Of a stretch of 64,000 nucleotides of DNA, positions 37,347 through 45,835 are shown piece after piece. Position 1 is the stretch's first letter; every line of letters begins with the position of its first letter. The position numbers and the translations under genes are program-made. The notes beneath the pieces were generated by a model. It had not been told where the DNA came from. It saw only the letters and a program-made list of their open reading frames with translations, and searched no databases. The DNA is from Leyella lascolaii (GTDB lineage Bacteria; Bacteroidota; Bacteroidia; Bacteroidales; Bacteroidaceae): the NCBI RefSeq assembly GCF_900079775.1, contig NZ_LT556035.1, positions 262,917 to 326,916 on the forward strand, read 5' to 3'.

Positions 37347-38012
37347 TTATTTCTCTATATTTACTATAGACAAGTCATATAGTCCATCGAAGAATCTGTA
37401 AAGTTGCAAAAATCTCTCGCGTAAAATACGAATGTCTATCAATGTGCCAATATCTTTTATCTTTCTTTTTTCAAACAGAGTATTTAGTTTCTTAGGATAC
37501 CTAAATGCTGTTGCTAAAGGATCATGTTGTTGTAATTCTAAAACGATTTGTTCCACACCTTCAACAGTTTCGTTAATGTCCTCTTGAGTAAGTGTATCTT
37601 TCACTTTATTCCACAGAGCTTCTAAGTTATGTTTATCACCTGTAACTTCTATATGATTGTTTGTTAGAATTAATTTCATTATAATTTCCAAATACATTCG
37701 CATACAGAATATAGCAGGATATATGTAACTGTCTTTATGAAGGTAATTTTTACCAAATTCTACTATGTTTAACAAAAATATCACTGTACTTGCATATCCT
37801 TGTTCAAAATAGATATCGTTATCCGTAGCAAGCAACATAATCCGTGGATCGCTTGGTTTGTTTGACTCCACAAATAACTTATCCCCTTTTTTAGGAGGTA
37901 TGACATTTCGAGTAATATCATCTATATCCTTTTGAGATAAAATGAAAATATCTCGAAGAACTTGTTTCTTATATTTTTTTGTAAGTTTCTTTATTTTACT
38001 TTTTCTCATCAT
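37347..38012 (-). CDS. HEPN-like cytoplasmic protein, 221 aa
   Basis: The only gene of this operon without a signal peptide. It starts with a basic stretch (MMRKSKIKKLTKKYKK), then a helix-rich core: YIYPAIFCMRMYLEIIMKLIL, the motif GDKHNLEALWNKVKD, and IRILRERFLQLYRFF. The spacing of an alkyl helix with E...K followed by H-N/D-L..LW is the pattern of HEPN-fold proteins. The catalytic R-x4-6-H pair is not evident. Very A/T-rich. HEPN assignment is my inference from the pattern, not a verified match. Confidence 0.5.
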   Translation of the reverse strand: MMRKSKIKKLTKKYKKQVLRDIFILSQKDIDDITRNVIPPKKGDKLFVESNKPSDPRIMLLATDNDIYFEQGYASTVIFLLNIVEFGKNYLHKDSYIYPAIFCMRMYLEIIMKLILTNNHIEVTGDKHNLEALWNKVKDTLTQEDINETVEGVEQIVLELQQHDPLATAFRYPKKLNTLFEKRKIKDIGTLIDIRILRERFLQLYRFFDGLYDLSIVNIEK

Positions 38013-38020
38013 GTATGATT

Positions 38021-39427
38021 TTATTTGAAAATGAAAATCAAACGAAATCCTACTCCTTGACTTCGATTACCGGAATTGTAACTATAAAAATCATCATATC
38101 CAGCCTTACTGGTCCCAAAATTTGTTGTAACATACGAATCTTTTTTAATATAAGAAACACTACTGCAATATCCTCCCCCACAGATATCTCGCTCAGAAGA
38201 AGAACTTTTAGAGTCAGAGACAAATTCTCCGACATTTCCGCTCATATCATATAATCCCAATTCATTAGGTGCTTTAGTTTTTACTTTTTGCTTTGAAGAG
38301 CAGTTGGCGGAATACCAAGCAACATCTCCTGGAGTATTACTTCCAGCATAGGTGTAATTTTGAGATTTGTTTCCTCCGTTAGCAGCATACATCCATTGGT
38401 CGGCTGATGGCAATGAGAAATTTAATTTCGTTTCATTATTCAATTTTTCAATAAATGATGAAATTTCTGAATACGAAATATGATCTATGGGCAATTGTGA
38501 TGTGGATGATATTCCTTTGACAGACTGATACAATGCCTCTGTCGTTTCTGTTTCTGCCATCAAAAAGAAGCCACCGCTATATCCTGCGACAGGTATCATT
38601 TTAAACTCTACGCCACTTGATTTGACATACAATCCACTATGCCAATTGTTGTGTGAAGACTCTGATGGAATAGCCATATACCCACTTTCGCCCACATTAA
38701 GCATGCTGCTTGTGCATGTACGTGTAAATGCATAATCAGAACCGACAAGACCAAGACTTCTGTCGTTGTCCGTGAAGTAACCATATATATAAGGTGTGCT
38801 TCCATTCGATGCTACGGTTGATGTAATCATGGCATTTGATGTAGAGAATTTGTTAATGGCAGGAGAGAACGTTGTATAGACAGAAATACCTGTCGTATAT
38901 ATCTTTTCTCCTGACTTTCCGGTAAAACGAATGCGACCTGTCTTTGGAGACAATGTGGCGGTAACGGTCAAAGAGCCATTGCTATAAGCATATGTGGCAT
39001 TCAAGTCCTCATAAATCTCAGAATTGGCATTCAACGAGACCAAAGAAGAACTGGAGAATGTTGCGTTGACAAAATAACGTGCCTCACACTTCAGATTGCT
39101 GCCTGTTGCCAGATTTCCATCATAACTGACCGACCAGCCAGAAGCTCTGCTATAAGTGGCTTCGCCTGGAACAACGGTAGAGCCATTGAAGAATGTGATA
39201 TAAATCTTGTCTCCATCATTCCATGAAGAACTGGTCGCTCTTGTCTGAACTTTAGCTTTGGATGAACCTTGTTGGTCGAATCCAATGACTTTACCCACAA
39301 ATTCCATTTTGACAGTTTGCTTGCCATTTTGATTCTCTACTTCTGACAAAACATCAGAAGAGCATGAGCCCAAAGCCAATACAATAACTACAGCCATGAG
39401 CATTTGGATAACGTGTACCTGTTTCAT
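38021..39427 (-). CDS. Fimbrillin-like lipoprotein fused to SUMF1/FGE-like domain, 468 aa
   Basis: Lipoprotein signal with lipobox LGSC (residue ~23). The N-terminal ~270 residues have the fimbrillin/Mfa-like layout (MEFVGKVIGFDQQGS, SWNDGDKIYITFF, VTATLSPKTGRIRFTG). The C-terminal ~170 residues show the formylglycine-enzyme (SUMF1) fold signs: FSLPSADQWMYAANGG, NELGLYDMSGNVGEFVSD, DICGGGYC and a final GFRLIF. The FGE active cysteines are not obvious, so a binding or structural role is more likely than catalysis. The combination is unusual. Confidence 0.78.
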   Translation of the reverse strand: MKQVHVIQMLMAVVIVLALGSCSSDVLSEVENQNGKQTVKMEFVGKVIGFDQQGSSKAKVQTRATSSSWNDGDKIYITFFNGSTVVPGEATYSRASGWSVSYDGNLATGSNLKCEARYFVNATFSSSSLVSLNANSEIYEDLNATYAYSNGSLTVTATLSPKTGRIRFTGKSGEKIYTTGISVYTTFSPAINKFSTSNAMITSTVASNGSTPYIYGYFTDNDRSLGLVGSDYAFTRTCTSSMLNVGESGYMAIPSESSHNNWHSGLYVKSSGVEFKMIPVAGYSGGFFLMAETETTEALYQSVKGISSTSQLPIDHISYSEISSFIEKLNNETKLNFSLPSADQWMYAANGGNKSQNYTYAGSNTPGDVAWYSANCSSKQKVKTKAPNELGLYDMSGNVGEFVSDSKSSSSERDICGGGYCSSVSYIKKDSYVTTNFGTSKAGYDDFYSYNSGNRSQGVGFRLIFIFK

Positions 39428-39453
39428 ATCTTTTTCTTTTTATATTTCAACAA

Positions 39454-41709
39454 TTAATAATTCCAATTACTATCGCTTGAAAAGTCGTTCTTTTGCATAG
39501 TACCTGATGTATTTGCTTTAGAATCGAGACTATGGTCTGATTTAAACCCTGTTATTGTCACCTTAGCACTCGAATTGGTGGAACTATCCCAACTTGTATC
39601 TGACTTAAAACCTACCACAGACAACTTAGTACCACTTTGGCTACTCGTGTCATAATTGGTATCGCTCCCATAACCTGTTATTGTCAGACTTCCAGTTGAA
39701 GAACCATTGCTGTCATAATCTTTGTCTTCCTCAAAATCTTTACGCAGAAAAGTTCCTCCATAGTTTAATTGGGTGACAGTCAACGTAACAGAATAAGAGC
39801 CTTCCTTCAAATCGGTTAACGAGATAGTAATCTTGCCGATACGGGCATCCTTTGTGCCATTTTCCGATGCAGTGACAGTAAAGGAGTCTCCGTTTCTTGA
39901 TATTGTCAACCAATTGTCTGAACAGTTTATGGAGTAAGTTCCATCTGTGGATATGGTTACTACATTTGACGTTCCACCCTTGGAATAGAACAACAATTCA
40001 TTTGCATCCACAGTCAAGTACCGTGCTTTTTGGGACACAAGGATATTCACACTTCTACCCAAAGCATCAAAATAAACATTTGCAGAACGTTTGTTGACAG
40101 AAGCATTGTCCGAAGCTGTAACTTTTACGTTAGCATTGTCTGTGCCATTAGTCGGAGAAATGGACAGCCAGTTAACCGTATCGTCTTTCCTTGCAGACCA
40201 TGGCGCATTAGTAGTCAAAGTTACTTTAAGTTCGCCACCTTTACTTGTAAAATCAAGTAAGCTATTATCTATAGTAAAATATTTACCTTTTTGGACGATA
40301 GCTACTGTTGCGGAAGCATCACCCATCAGGATGTTTACAGAACCGCTTCTTTCCCCATCCGTAGAGTTTTCTTGAACGGTGATGGTTAAAGTGGAATTTC
40401 CTGTTGCCGTCTCTGGTGAGACTTTAATCCAATCGGCACTACTAAATGCTCGCCAAGTACCATCTGTAGCAATGGTGATTGTTTGTGATTCTTCCTTGTC
40501 ATTGAATGTCAATGTCGTGACAGCCACATCGAAAGTTTTACCTTTCTGATGTACTTTTACTGTAGCCATTGCACTTAAACTCGGTTGAGAAACCACAATT
40601 TCACCATTCCTTTCAGTTGTGTTGGGATTGTCTTCGACTGTGACTTTTATTGCAGAATTCCCTGTCCCGCTTGTCTTGTCTACTTTTACCCATGACGGAA
40701 CAGACGATACCTGCCATGAAGTATTACTATTGACTTGGATTGTTTGTGTCCCAGATGATGCCTCAAAATCATATTGTGATTTGTCGGTCTCAATATAAAT
40801 ACCTCGTTGTTTGATAGGAATTTGTATTCTTTCTTCCGAACCTATGGAAAGAATTACATATCCAGTCCGCTCATCAACGGAAGTGTTTGGGGATACGGAA
40901 ATTGTTATGGATGACGTTCCTGCTTCTCCGCTATTCGGTGTTACATTAATCCAACTATAAGATGTAGATGCTGTCCATTTTGATTCGGAAGTAATTTCAA
41001 CCTTAACCTCTCCTGCAGTATTCTCGAACGTCAAGGTCTCTGCAGAGGCATTGATGGAAGCTGGAGCTTGAGTTACAACAATCTTGTTGCTTGTCTGGTC
41101 AATTCCATTGTACGAAAACAGTATTGTTGTCGTTCGATATTGACTGGTTTCGTTTGCCGTAGCGTTGAGAATAAAACTATTTCCCTTTTGAGATAGTGTA
41201 AGCCAATCTGCATCATTTGTCACAATATATGAACAGTTTGATGTTACGTCAAATGTTGATGTACAAGCGGTTCCTTTTAATGTAATGTTTGATTGAGACA
41301 CATTAATATAAGGCGTTGCAGCAGCTTGCGACACAGAAATACCCTTTTCATAATTCCAATCGCTGACATCCGCTTTTATATAAAAGATACCAGTTCTTGC
41401 CGCATTGGCATCTTTGTTCTCGGTTGCGCTGACATTTATATTTGAATTACTCTGACCATTTGCTGCAGAAATAGTGACCCATTCTATGGCGTTGTCAACT
41501 TTCCAAGGAGTTTCCATCGTTTCAATGCCCACACTTTGGCTTGATGCCTGATTGGCAGAAAACGACAGTGACGTAGGGGACACTCTAAGGTATCTTGGAG
41601 TCAATGTAGGCTTCAATCCAAAATCAGACGAATATTTGTCTGAACACCCAGCAAATACTGTGCATACCAGCAATATGTATAATCCTATATGTTTCATCTT
41701 AAAACGCAA
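39454..41709 (-). CDS. Multi-BACON-domain lipoprotein with C-terminal short repeats, 751 aa
   Basis: Lipoprotein signal (lipobox FAGC, Cys21). Seven consecutive BACON domains can be counted between about residues 40 and 650. Each has the form '(Y/F)....L.F...(G)......(T/S)....W......W(I/L).(I/V)s......' and ends in a strand before 'V.Q.G/A'; good examples are SWINVTPNSGEAG, SWVKVDKTSGTG and DWIKVSPETATG. BACON domains are carbohydrate- or mucin-associated surface modules. The last ~95 residues are four ~24-residue repeats of the form (G)(Y/F)xSDxxxDSS, rich in Ser and Asp. It overlaps the PEGA gene by 11 bp. Confidence 0.85.
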   Translation of the reverse strand: MRFKMKHIGLYILLVCTVFAGCSDKYSSDFGLKPTLTPRYLRVSPTSLSFSANQASSQSVGIETMETPWKVDNAIEWVTISAANGQSNSNINVSATENKDANAARTGIFYIKADVSDWNYEKGISVSQAAATPYINVSQSNITLKGTACTSTFDVTSNCSYIVTNDADWLTLSQKGNSFILNATANETSQYRTTTILFSYNGIDQTSNKIVVTQAPASINASAETLTFENTAGEVKVEITSESKWTASTSYSWINVTPNSGEAGTSSITISVSPNTSVDERTGYVILSIGSEERIQIPIKQRGIYIETDKSQYDFEASSGTQTIQVNSNTSWQVSSVPSWVKVDKTSGTGNSAIKVTVEDNPNTTERNGEIVVSQPSLSAMATVKVHQKGKTFDVAVTTLTFNDKEESQTITIATDGTWRAFSSADWIKVSPETATGNSTLTITVQENSTDGERSGSVNILMGDASATVAIVQKGKYFTIDNSLLDFTSKGGELKVTLTTNAPWSARKDDTVNWLSISPTNGTDNANVKVTASDNASVNKRSANVYFDALGRSVNILVSQKARYLTVDANELLFYSKGGTSNVVTISTDGTYSINCSDNWLTISRNGDSFTVTASENGTKDARIGKITISLTDLKEGSYSVTLTVTQLNYGGTFLRKDFEEDKDYDSNGSSTGSLTITGYGSDTNYDTSSQSGTKLSVVGFKSDTSWDSSTNSSAKVTITGFKSDHSLDSKANTSGTMQKNDFSSDSNWNY

Positions 41710-43306
41710 CCATTAATCCAAATTTCACATTAAAACCTTGTCCCCAATTCTTGATTTTAGAAGATACGGCCTCCAACTCTTTATATCCATTGGATTTTCC
41801 TACTCCAAAAGAATATTCAGGAGACAAACTCACTCCAAAATGATTGGTAATGATAGCCGAAAAGCGCACTCCGAAAAGCGCACTCGTCACATTGCTTCCA
41901 TTTGCGGGTGTCACATTGCTCTCCTCTTGCATTGATTCTTTCAGACTCAGATAATTGATTCCCAATTGTGGGGTAATCCTGAATCTTGTTCCTGCAGCTA
42001 TTCCATATCCGACCTTACCGCTTACCACAAGTTCTGGGTGGTAGATGCTTGAAATAGGTTTCGTGTCGTTTCCACTCCAATAAATATTTTCACTATTCCC
42101 TGTCCCATAGAAAGCAGATGCTTCTATGTTTACGTTGGAAATATAACCACCAATAGTTCCGCCGAAAGAGACAAAAGTTCCTGCACGACATCCTGCTTCT
42201 GCGTAAAACTCATTCTTGTAGTTGTATATTCTGCTCAAGGAAATATCGACATTAGGACTGGAACTACTTAAATCCATCTTCTTTTTATAATCTTTGTATC
42301 CTACTTTTTGGGCAAAAACCTCATAAGAGCCTGTTTTCAGTTCTTTTTGGCATGGAGTCGTTCCTAATTTTTCTCCGCCGACAGACACTATGGCTCCAGT
42401 TGGGTCACTTCTAAATGAGAACATGGCTAATTGACTCAAAACGATATTTATATCGGTTGTTTTGTCTTGCTCTACTTTAATGTCTCGTTCTTCTGTCTTG
42501 TATCCAATTTGTTTCACAATGAGTTTATGATGCCCAATCTGTGTTGCATATGGTGTGAGAGCGGTGTTCGAAGGGATAGAAACCCCATCAAGCATAATCT
42601 CCGCATTATAGGGGTTGGTGTGTACACTAATCTTACCCATAATAGGCTTTAAATCATTCACGACAAGTTGCTGAATATGGACAGAATCGTTTATTACGAC
42701 CTGTCCTTCCTTGGAATAATACCTATCAGCTACCACCTTATAAGTATACGTTCCAAATGACAATTCCTGTGAAGCTTCACCCTTGGAATTTAATTTGATA
42801 TTCATACCGTTTAGCGTAATTGAAGCATTTGCGGGAAACACTCTTATATTTAACTTTTGTTTTCTGGAGTCATCGTAATAGTTTACAAACACTTTATCCG
42901 AAGTTATCTCCATGATATAAGTCCTTGCCTTTTCGATGTTTATAGGAAAACTGTAATTTACAAGTGAACCAAGTTGTGGATGTCGGATACTAATGTGACG
43001 TACACCAAAAGGAACGTACACCCATATTTCTCCAATATGATTGTCATCAACCTTTTGAACACCTGCAGATCCTACATCAAACGAAAATCCTTTTTGCGTA
43101 GTTTGCACCCGAATCAATGCACATTTATCTCCGTTCTGGTCTTCAACTAAAGTGCTTTTATTTTGAGCCGTAAGGTCAGACTCCGCCAGCACAAAACGTG
43201 AAACTGAAATCTTTTGTGCATGTACGAAAGAAGAAAATAAGATAATGGCGATTAGAATTCCCCATCGCCTATGTAGGTTCAATATCTGATAGTAGCCGTT
43301 ACTCAT
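41699..43306 (-). CDS. PEGA-repeat protein with outer-membrane barrel-like C-terminus, ~535 aa
   Basis: The start at ATG 43306 gives a signal peptide (ILIAIILFSSFVHAQ). After an N-terminal ~120-residue domain, three PEGA domains follow: VFPANASITLNGMNI, TNPYNAEIMLDGVSIP and SDPTGAIVSVGGEKLG, the last two each ending with a (VG/IG)Y(K)..(E/K) strand. PEGA domains are surface and S-layer-associated repeats. The C-terminal ~180 residues have alternating aromatic strands (YAEAGCRAGTFVSFGG..., VSGKVGYGIAAGTRF, VKFGLMVAF), like an outer-membrane barrel. First gene of the operon. The frame is open upstream to 43501, so a longer start cannot be excluded. Confidence 0.75.
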   Translation of the reverse strand: MSNGYYQILNLHRRWGILIAIILFSSFVHAQKISVSRFVLAESDLTAQNKSTLVEDQNGDKCALIRVQTTQKGFSFDVGSAGVQKVDDNHIGEIWVYVPFGVRHISIRHPQLGSLVNYSFPINIEKARTYIMEITSDKVFVNYYDDSRKQKLNIRVFPANASITLNGMNIKLNSKGEASQELSFGTYTYKVVADRYYSKEGQVVINDSVHIQQLVVNDLKPIMGKISVHTNPYNAEIMLDGVSIPSNTALTPYATQIGHHKLIVKQIGYKTEERDIKVEQDKTTDINIVLSQLAMFSFRSDPTGAIVSVGGEKLGTTPCQKELKTGSYEVFAQKVGYKDYKKKMDLSSSSPNVDISLSRIYNYKNEFYAEAGCRAGTFVSFGGTIGGYISNVNIEASAFYGTGNSENIYWSGNDTKPISSIYHPELVVSGKVGYGIAAGTRFRITPQLGINYLSLKESMQEESNVTPANGSNVTSALFGVRFSAIITNHFGVSLSPEYSFGVGKSNGYKELEAVSSKIKNWGQGFNVKFGLMVAF

Positions 43307-43697
43307 TATTGCTCGGTTAATGCTGCTGGCTACCTTGGCAAAAATTATCACTTCGTTTATACATACGAAAAAGCGCGGAGCCAGTTCTGTCACTCGTTCC
43401 ACGATCGATAGGCCTTCGCATTGCCCTGTAAGTCGAAACGAGCAACGCCGAAAGCCCCACGCCAGTGTAAGTATATAGAAAGCACTCTTGACAACGAACA
43501 ATAGAATCGTCCGAAGTCAATGAGAGCTGTATATAATACACCTCATGAGACGTTCTGCATTGCTTTGTTTTTGACTTACAGTTGAATTTGCGAAGTTCAT
43601 CGATCGTCAAAACCAAAGCGTACAAAAACGCCTTTTACCATATGTATGTCTGCCCAACCTCTGCCCATTGGGGCTTCCGGTATGGGTATAGACGTTA
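43307..43697 (-). other. Long leader of the PEGA operon, no recognised gene
   Basis: About 390 nt between a candidate -7 box and ATG 43306. It contains two partly open frames of no recognisable content. A long untranslated leader of this size often holds regulatory RNA structure, but I could not resolve one. Confidence 0.35.
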
Positions 43698-43705
43698 CAA
43701 AGATA
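43698..43705 (-). promoter_or_regulatory. Candidate -7 box (TATCTTTG) for PEGA operon
   Basis: CAAAGATA on the plus strand, minus reading matches TAnnTTTG; a matching -33 is not clear. Confidence 0.4.
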
Positions 43706-43829
43706 ACACTTTTATCTCGGAAACCACTTTGTTTTGCTGGTAAAGTATGATTTTTAGGTCTGATTTAACATTATTAAATATGAATATGTCAAAGAATTCC
43801 ACTTTTGCGTGATTTTTCTTGCTAAAAAG

Positions 43830-43860
43830 TTTGTATTATCAATGATTATTCGTATCTTTG
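43830..43860 (+). promoter_or_regulatory. Sigma-ABfr promoter for abiF RNA/AbiF
   Basis: TTTG at 43830-43833, 19-bp spacer, TATCTTTG at 43853-43860. Start site predicted at ~43866. Confidence 0.8.
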
Positions 43861-43865
43861 CAGCA

Positions 43866-43916
43866 CGAGAACCCGCCAAGCCTCTCAACGATGCTCAAAT
43901 GTGCGGGTCGTTTTTG
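43866..43916 (+). ncRNA. Short structured RNA upstream of abiF (abiF RNA-like, predicted pseudoknot and terminator)
   Basis: Directly after the promoter. ACCCGC (43871-43876) pairs with GCGGGT (43903-43908), followed by CG and a T-run (43911-43915), a terminator-like end. GAGA (43867-43870) can pair with TCTC (43883-43886) inside the loop, giving an H-type pseudoknot. The RNA would be ~50 nt and ends ~14 nt before the toxin ATG, the layout of type III-like toxin-antitoxin loci, in which the RNA is the antitoxin. I recall a Bacteroidetes 'abiF RNA motif' in this position; identity is inferred from position and structure, not a search. Confidence 0.65.
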
Positions 43917-43929
43917 TTTTTATAGGTAT

Positions 43930-44832
43930 ATGGCAGCAAAAATTCCGTTTATAAAAACATATTCCACACCCCATGAGTTAGTGCAGCTACTCAAAACAAG
44001 AGGTATGGAGATAACCGATGAAGAAAAGGCTCAGCATTATCTTTCCCACATCGGTTATTATCGTTTGTCTGCCTATATGTACCCATTGCTTTCCATTCCC
44101 AAGGAGCAACATCTATTCAAGCAAGGAGTAACTTTCGGTAAGGTTATGATGTTGTATCGCTTTGACAAGAAGATACGCCTACTTTTATTCAATGAAATTG
44201 AAAAGATAGAGGTCGCAGTGCGTTGTGCAATCGTGAACTTTGGAACGGAAATGACAGGCAACCCTTTTTGGATGACTGATGCCAACAATTTCTCAAATCC
44301 GTCCAGGTTCAATCGCTCTATACGTCTTATAGAAGATGAACTGAACCATACAAAAGAGGATTTCATCAACCATTTCAAAGAGACATATACCAATCAGTAC
44401 CCACCTTCATGGATGCTGACCGAGATATTGCCATTTGGTGTAATCACCAATGTTTATTCTAACATCAAGAATAAGAAGATAAAGAAGCGTATTGCACAGT
44501 CATTTGGCTTGCAAGTTGCACCTTTTGAGTCTTGGCTTACCATTGTCACTGTAACAAGAAACTCATGTTGTCATCATGCACGCGTATGGAATAGGGTATT
44601 CTCTATTCGTGCAACCATGCCAATCAGAATGTCACGTCCTTGGATTACCTTGCCGACAGATCCTTTGAAAGTGTACTTTGATATGTGCATCATCAAGTAC
44701 TTTCTTGACATCATATCTCCAAATAACGATATGCTTGATAAGATGAACAGACTTTTTGCTACATTTCAAGAAGTAGATAAGACAGCCCTTGGTTTTCCTT
44801 CTGGTTGGGAAAACGAACCACTGTGGCAATAA
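43930..44832 (+). CDS. abiF: AbiF/AbiD (Abi_2) HEPN RNase-like abortive infection protein, 300 aa
   Basis: Abi_2 family protein of phage defence/toxin-antitoxin. The C-terminal HEPN motif is RNSCCHHARVWNR, with Arg210 and His215 (R-x4-H) counted from ATG 43930, matching the conserved RNxCAHH.R.WNR of the family. The N-terminal part has YLSHIGYYRLSAYMYP and the helix EIEKIEVAVRCAIVN. I chose ATG 43930 because the RNA and its terminator occupy the bases before it. Abi_2 proteins have been proposed as relatives of Cas13 HEPN nucleases. Activity here is untested. Confidence 0.88.
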   Translation: MAAKIPFIKTYSTPHELVQLLKTRGMEITDEEKAQHYLSHIGYYRLSAYMYPLLSIPKEQHLFKQGVTFGKVMMLYRFDKKIRLLLFNEIEKIEVAVRCAIVNFGTEMTGNPFWMTDANNFSNPSRFNRSIRLIEDELNHTKEDFINHFKETYTNQYPPSWMLTEILPFGVITNVYSNIKNKKIKKRIAQSFGLQVAPFESWLTIVTVTRNSCCHHARVWNRVFSIRATMPIRMSRPWITLPTDPLKVYFDMCIIKYFLDIISPNNDMLDKMNRLFATFQEVDKTALGFPSGWENEPLWQ

Positions 44833-45052
44833 AAGGCATTTGGAGTGAATACTAATCATCCCACATCGCCCACATTTTTGCAATTTCGGTGTAATAGAAG
44901 GTTAAAAACGTTAAATCTTCACCTTTTCGTATCTAAACAGAATCCACATTGCCACTTTTCTACCGTTTAGAGCGTATAGCATTGATAATCAACTGATAAT
45001 AGATACATTATATAAAACGAGATGTATCTTTTTTACATTTCGTTTTTTTAAA

Positions 45053-45084
45053 GCCCGTGCAAAGGCTTAAACCTTTGTACGGGC
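45053..45084 (-). terminator. Hairpin after higA
   Basis: 13-bp stem with one G-U pair (45053-45065 with 45072-45084), between abiF and higA; the T-run is weak on either strand. Confidence 0.5.
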
Positions 45085-45109
45085 GTAATTTGTGGATGAT
45101 AATAAGATG

Positions 45110-45445
45110 TTAAAGCACCGCCACCGCCTTACGTATGTTGTCAAGTATGGCGGTGAGTTTGTTGTTTCGTCGTGCCGCCATCATGTCGTAGTCAGATTGA
45201 AGACCGCGCCAAATGTTTGCGGCTATCCCTGTTGCAGCCTCTATCCTTAACGCCGTGTCGGTAGTTATAGGCCGCTTGCCGTTTATAATCTCGTTAAAAG
45301 CCGTGTAAGGCATTCCTATTATGGCGGCGAATTTCTTTTGCGACATTCCACGGGCTTGCAATTCGTCTTTCAGCATTTCGCCCGGATGTATAGGCTCGGA
45401 CGGCTGCAACTCGTCAGGTCTGTAAATTCTCTTTGCTGTTTCCAT
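45110..45445 (-). CDS. higA: HigA-type XRE antitoxin, ~111 aa
   Basis: XRE HTH antitoxin: IHPGEMLKDELQARGMSQKKFA, then GMPYTAFNEIINGKRPIT and LRIEAATGIAANIWRGLQ, the classic HigA/VapI pattern. ATG 45445 starts 8 bp after the HigB stop; the frame is also open to 45490. It represses its own operon and binds HigB. Here HigB is damaged, so HigA may be an orphan. Its last 20 codons are also found in a degraded copy at 46.5 kb. Confidence 0.9.
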   Translation of the reverse strand: METAKRIYRPDELQPSEPIHPGEMLKDELQARGMSQKKFAAIIGMPYTAFNEIINGKRPITTDTALRIEAATGIAANIWRGLQSDYDMMAARRNNKLTAILDNIRKAVAVL

Positions 45446-45453
45446 ATTTGTAT

Positions 45454-45771
45454 TTATTTGTAGTGGTTGCTTATTTCCAATAGACGGCACACTGTGACAA
45501 TTTGCTCGCCTAAAATATCCCTTACTGTAAATTCAAGTCGGTATTGCCTGTTTATTCGCACGGATGAAACACCCTTTTTGTCGCCCTGTAAAACTTCGTA
45601 GTTCAAGGAGTGGATAGGGTAAAGTTGCTCCACGTTGTTTGCTCGTTTTAAGAACATCACGCACTTTTTGTAACCTTTTATTATTTCGGGTTGATAGCGG
45701 TGTTTCTTGTCGTTCGTCCGACCTTGCACAAATAGTTCGCGCAGGTAGTCTTTGTCAAATTAGATTAGCAT
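45454..45771 (-). pseudogene. higB: HigB/RelE-type toxin with stop at codon 4
   Basis: HigB mRNA-interferase fold: KKHRYQPEIIKGYKKCVMFLK, SLNYEVLQGDKKGVSSVRINRQYRLEF and CRLLEISNHYK. The natural start would be ATG 45771, but the fourth codon is TAA (45760-45762), within what should read M-(x)-x-x-F-D-K-D-Y-L-R-E-L. The frame is then intact to the stop. GTG 45729 could initiate a 91-aa protein lacking the first helix. A good -7 box lies 20 bp upstream. The toxin is probably inactive or weakly made. Confidence 0.8.
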
Positions 45772-45790
45772 AGCGTTGTCTTTGCTGGTG

Positions 45791-45798
45791 CAAATATA
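45791..45798 (-). promoter_or_regulatory. -7 box (TATATTTG) of higBA
   Basis: CAAATATA on the plus strand, perfect TAnnTTTG reversed, 20 bp before ATG 45771. Confidence 0.7.
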
Positions 45799-45835
45799 AT
45801 TCTTTTATTTTACATAATCCACAAAATAAGTGAAT

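Noticed and set aside
33405..43697. Type IX secretion or gliding locus
   Set aside because: No PorV, PorU, GldK-N or SprA-like sequence and no Por C-terminal sorting signal is evident in these proteins.
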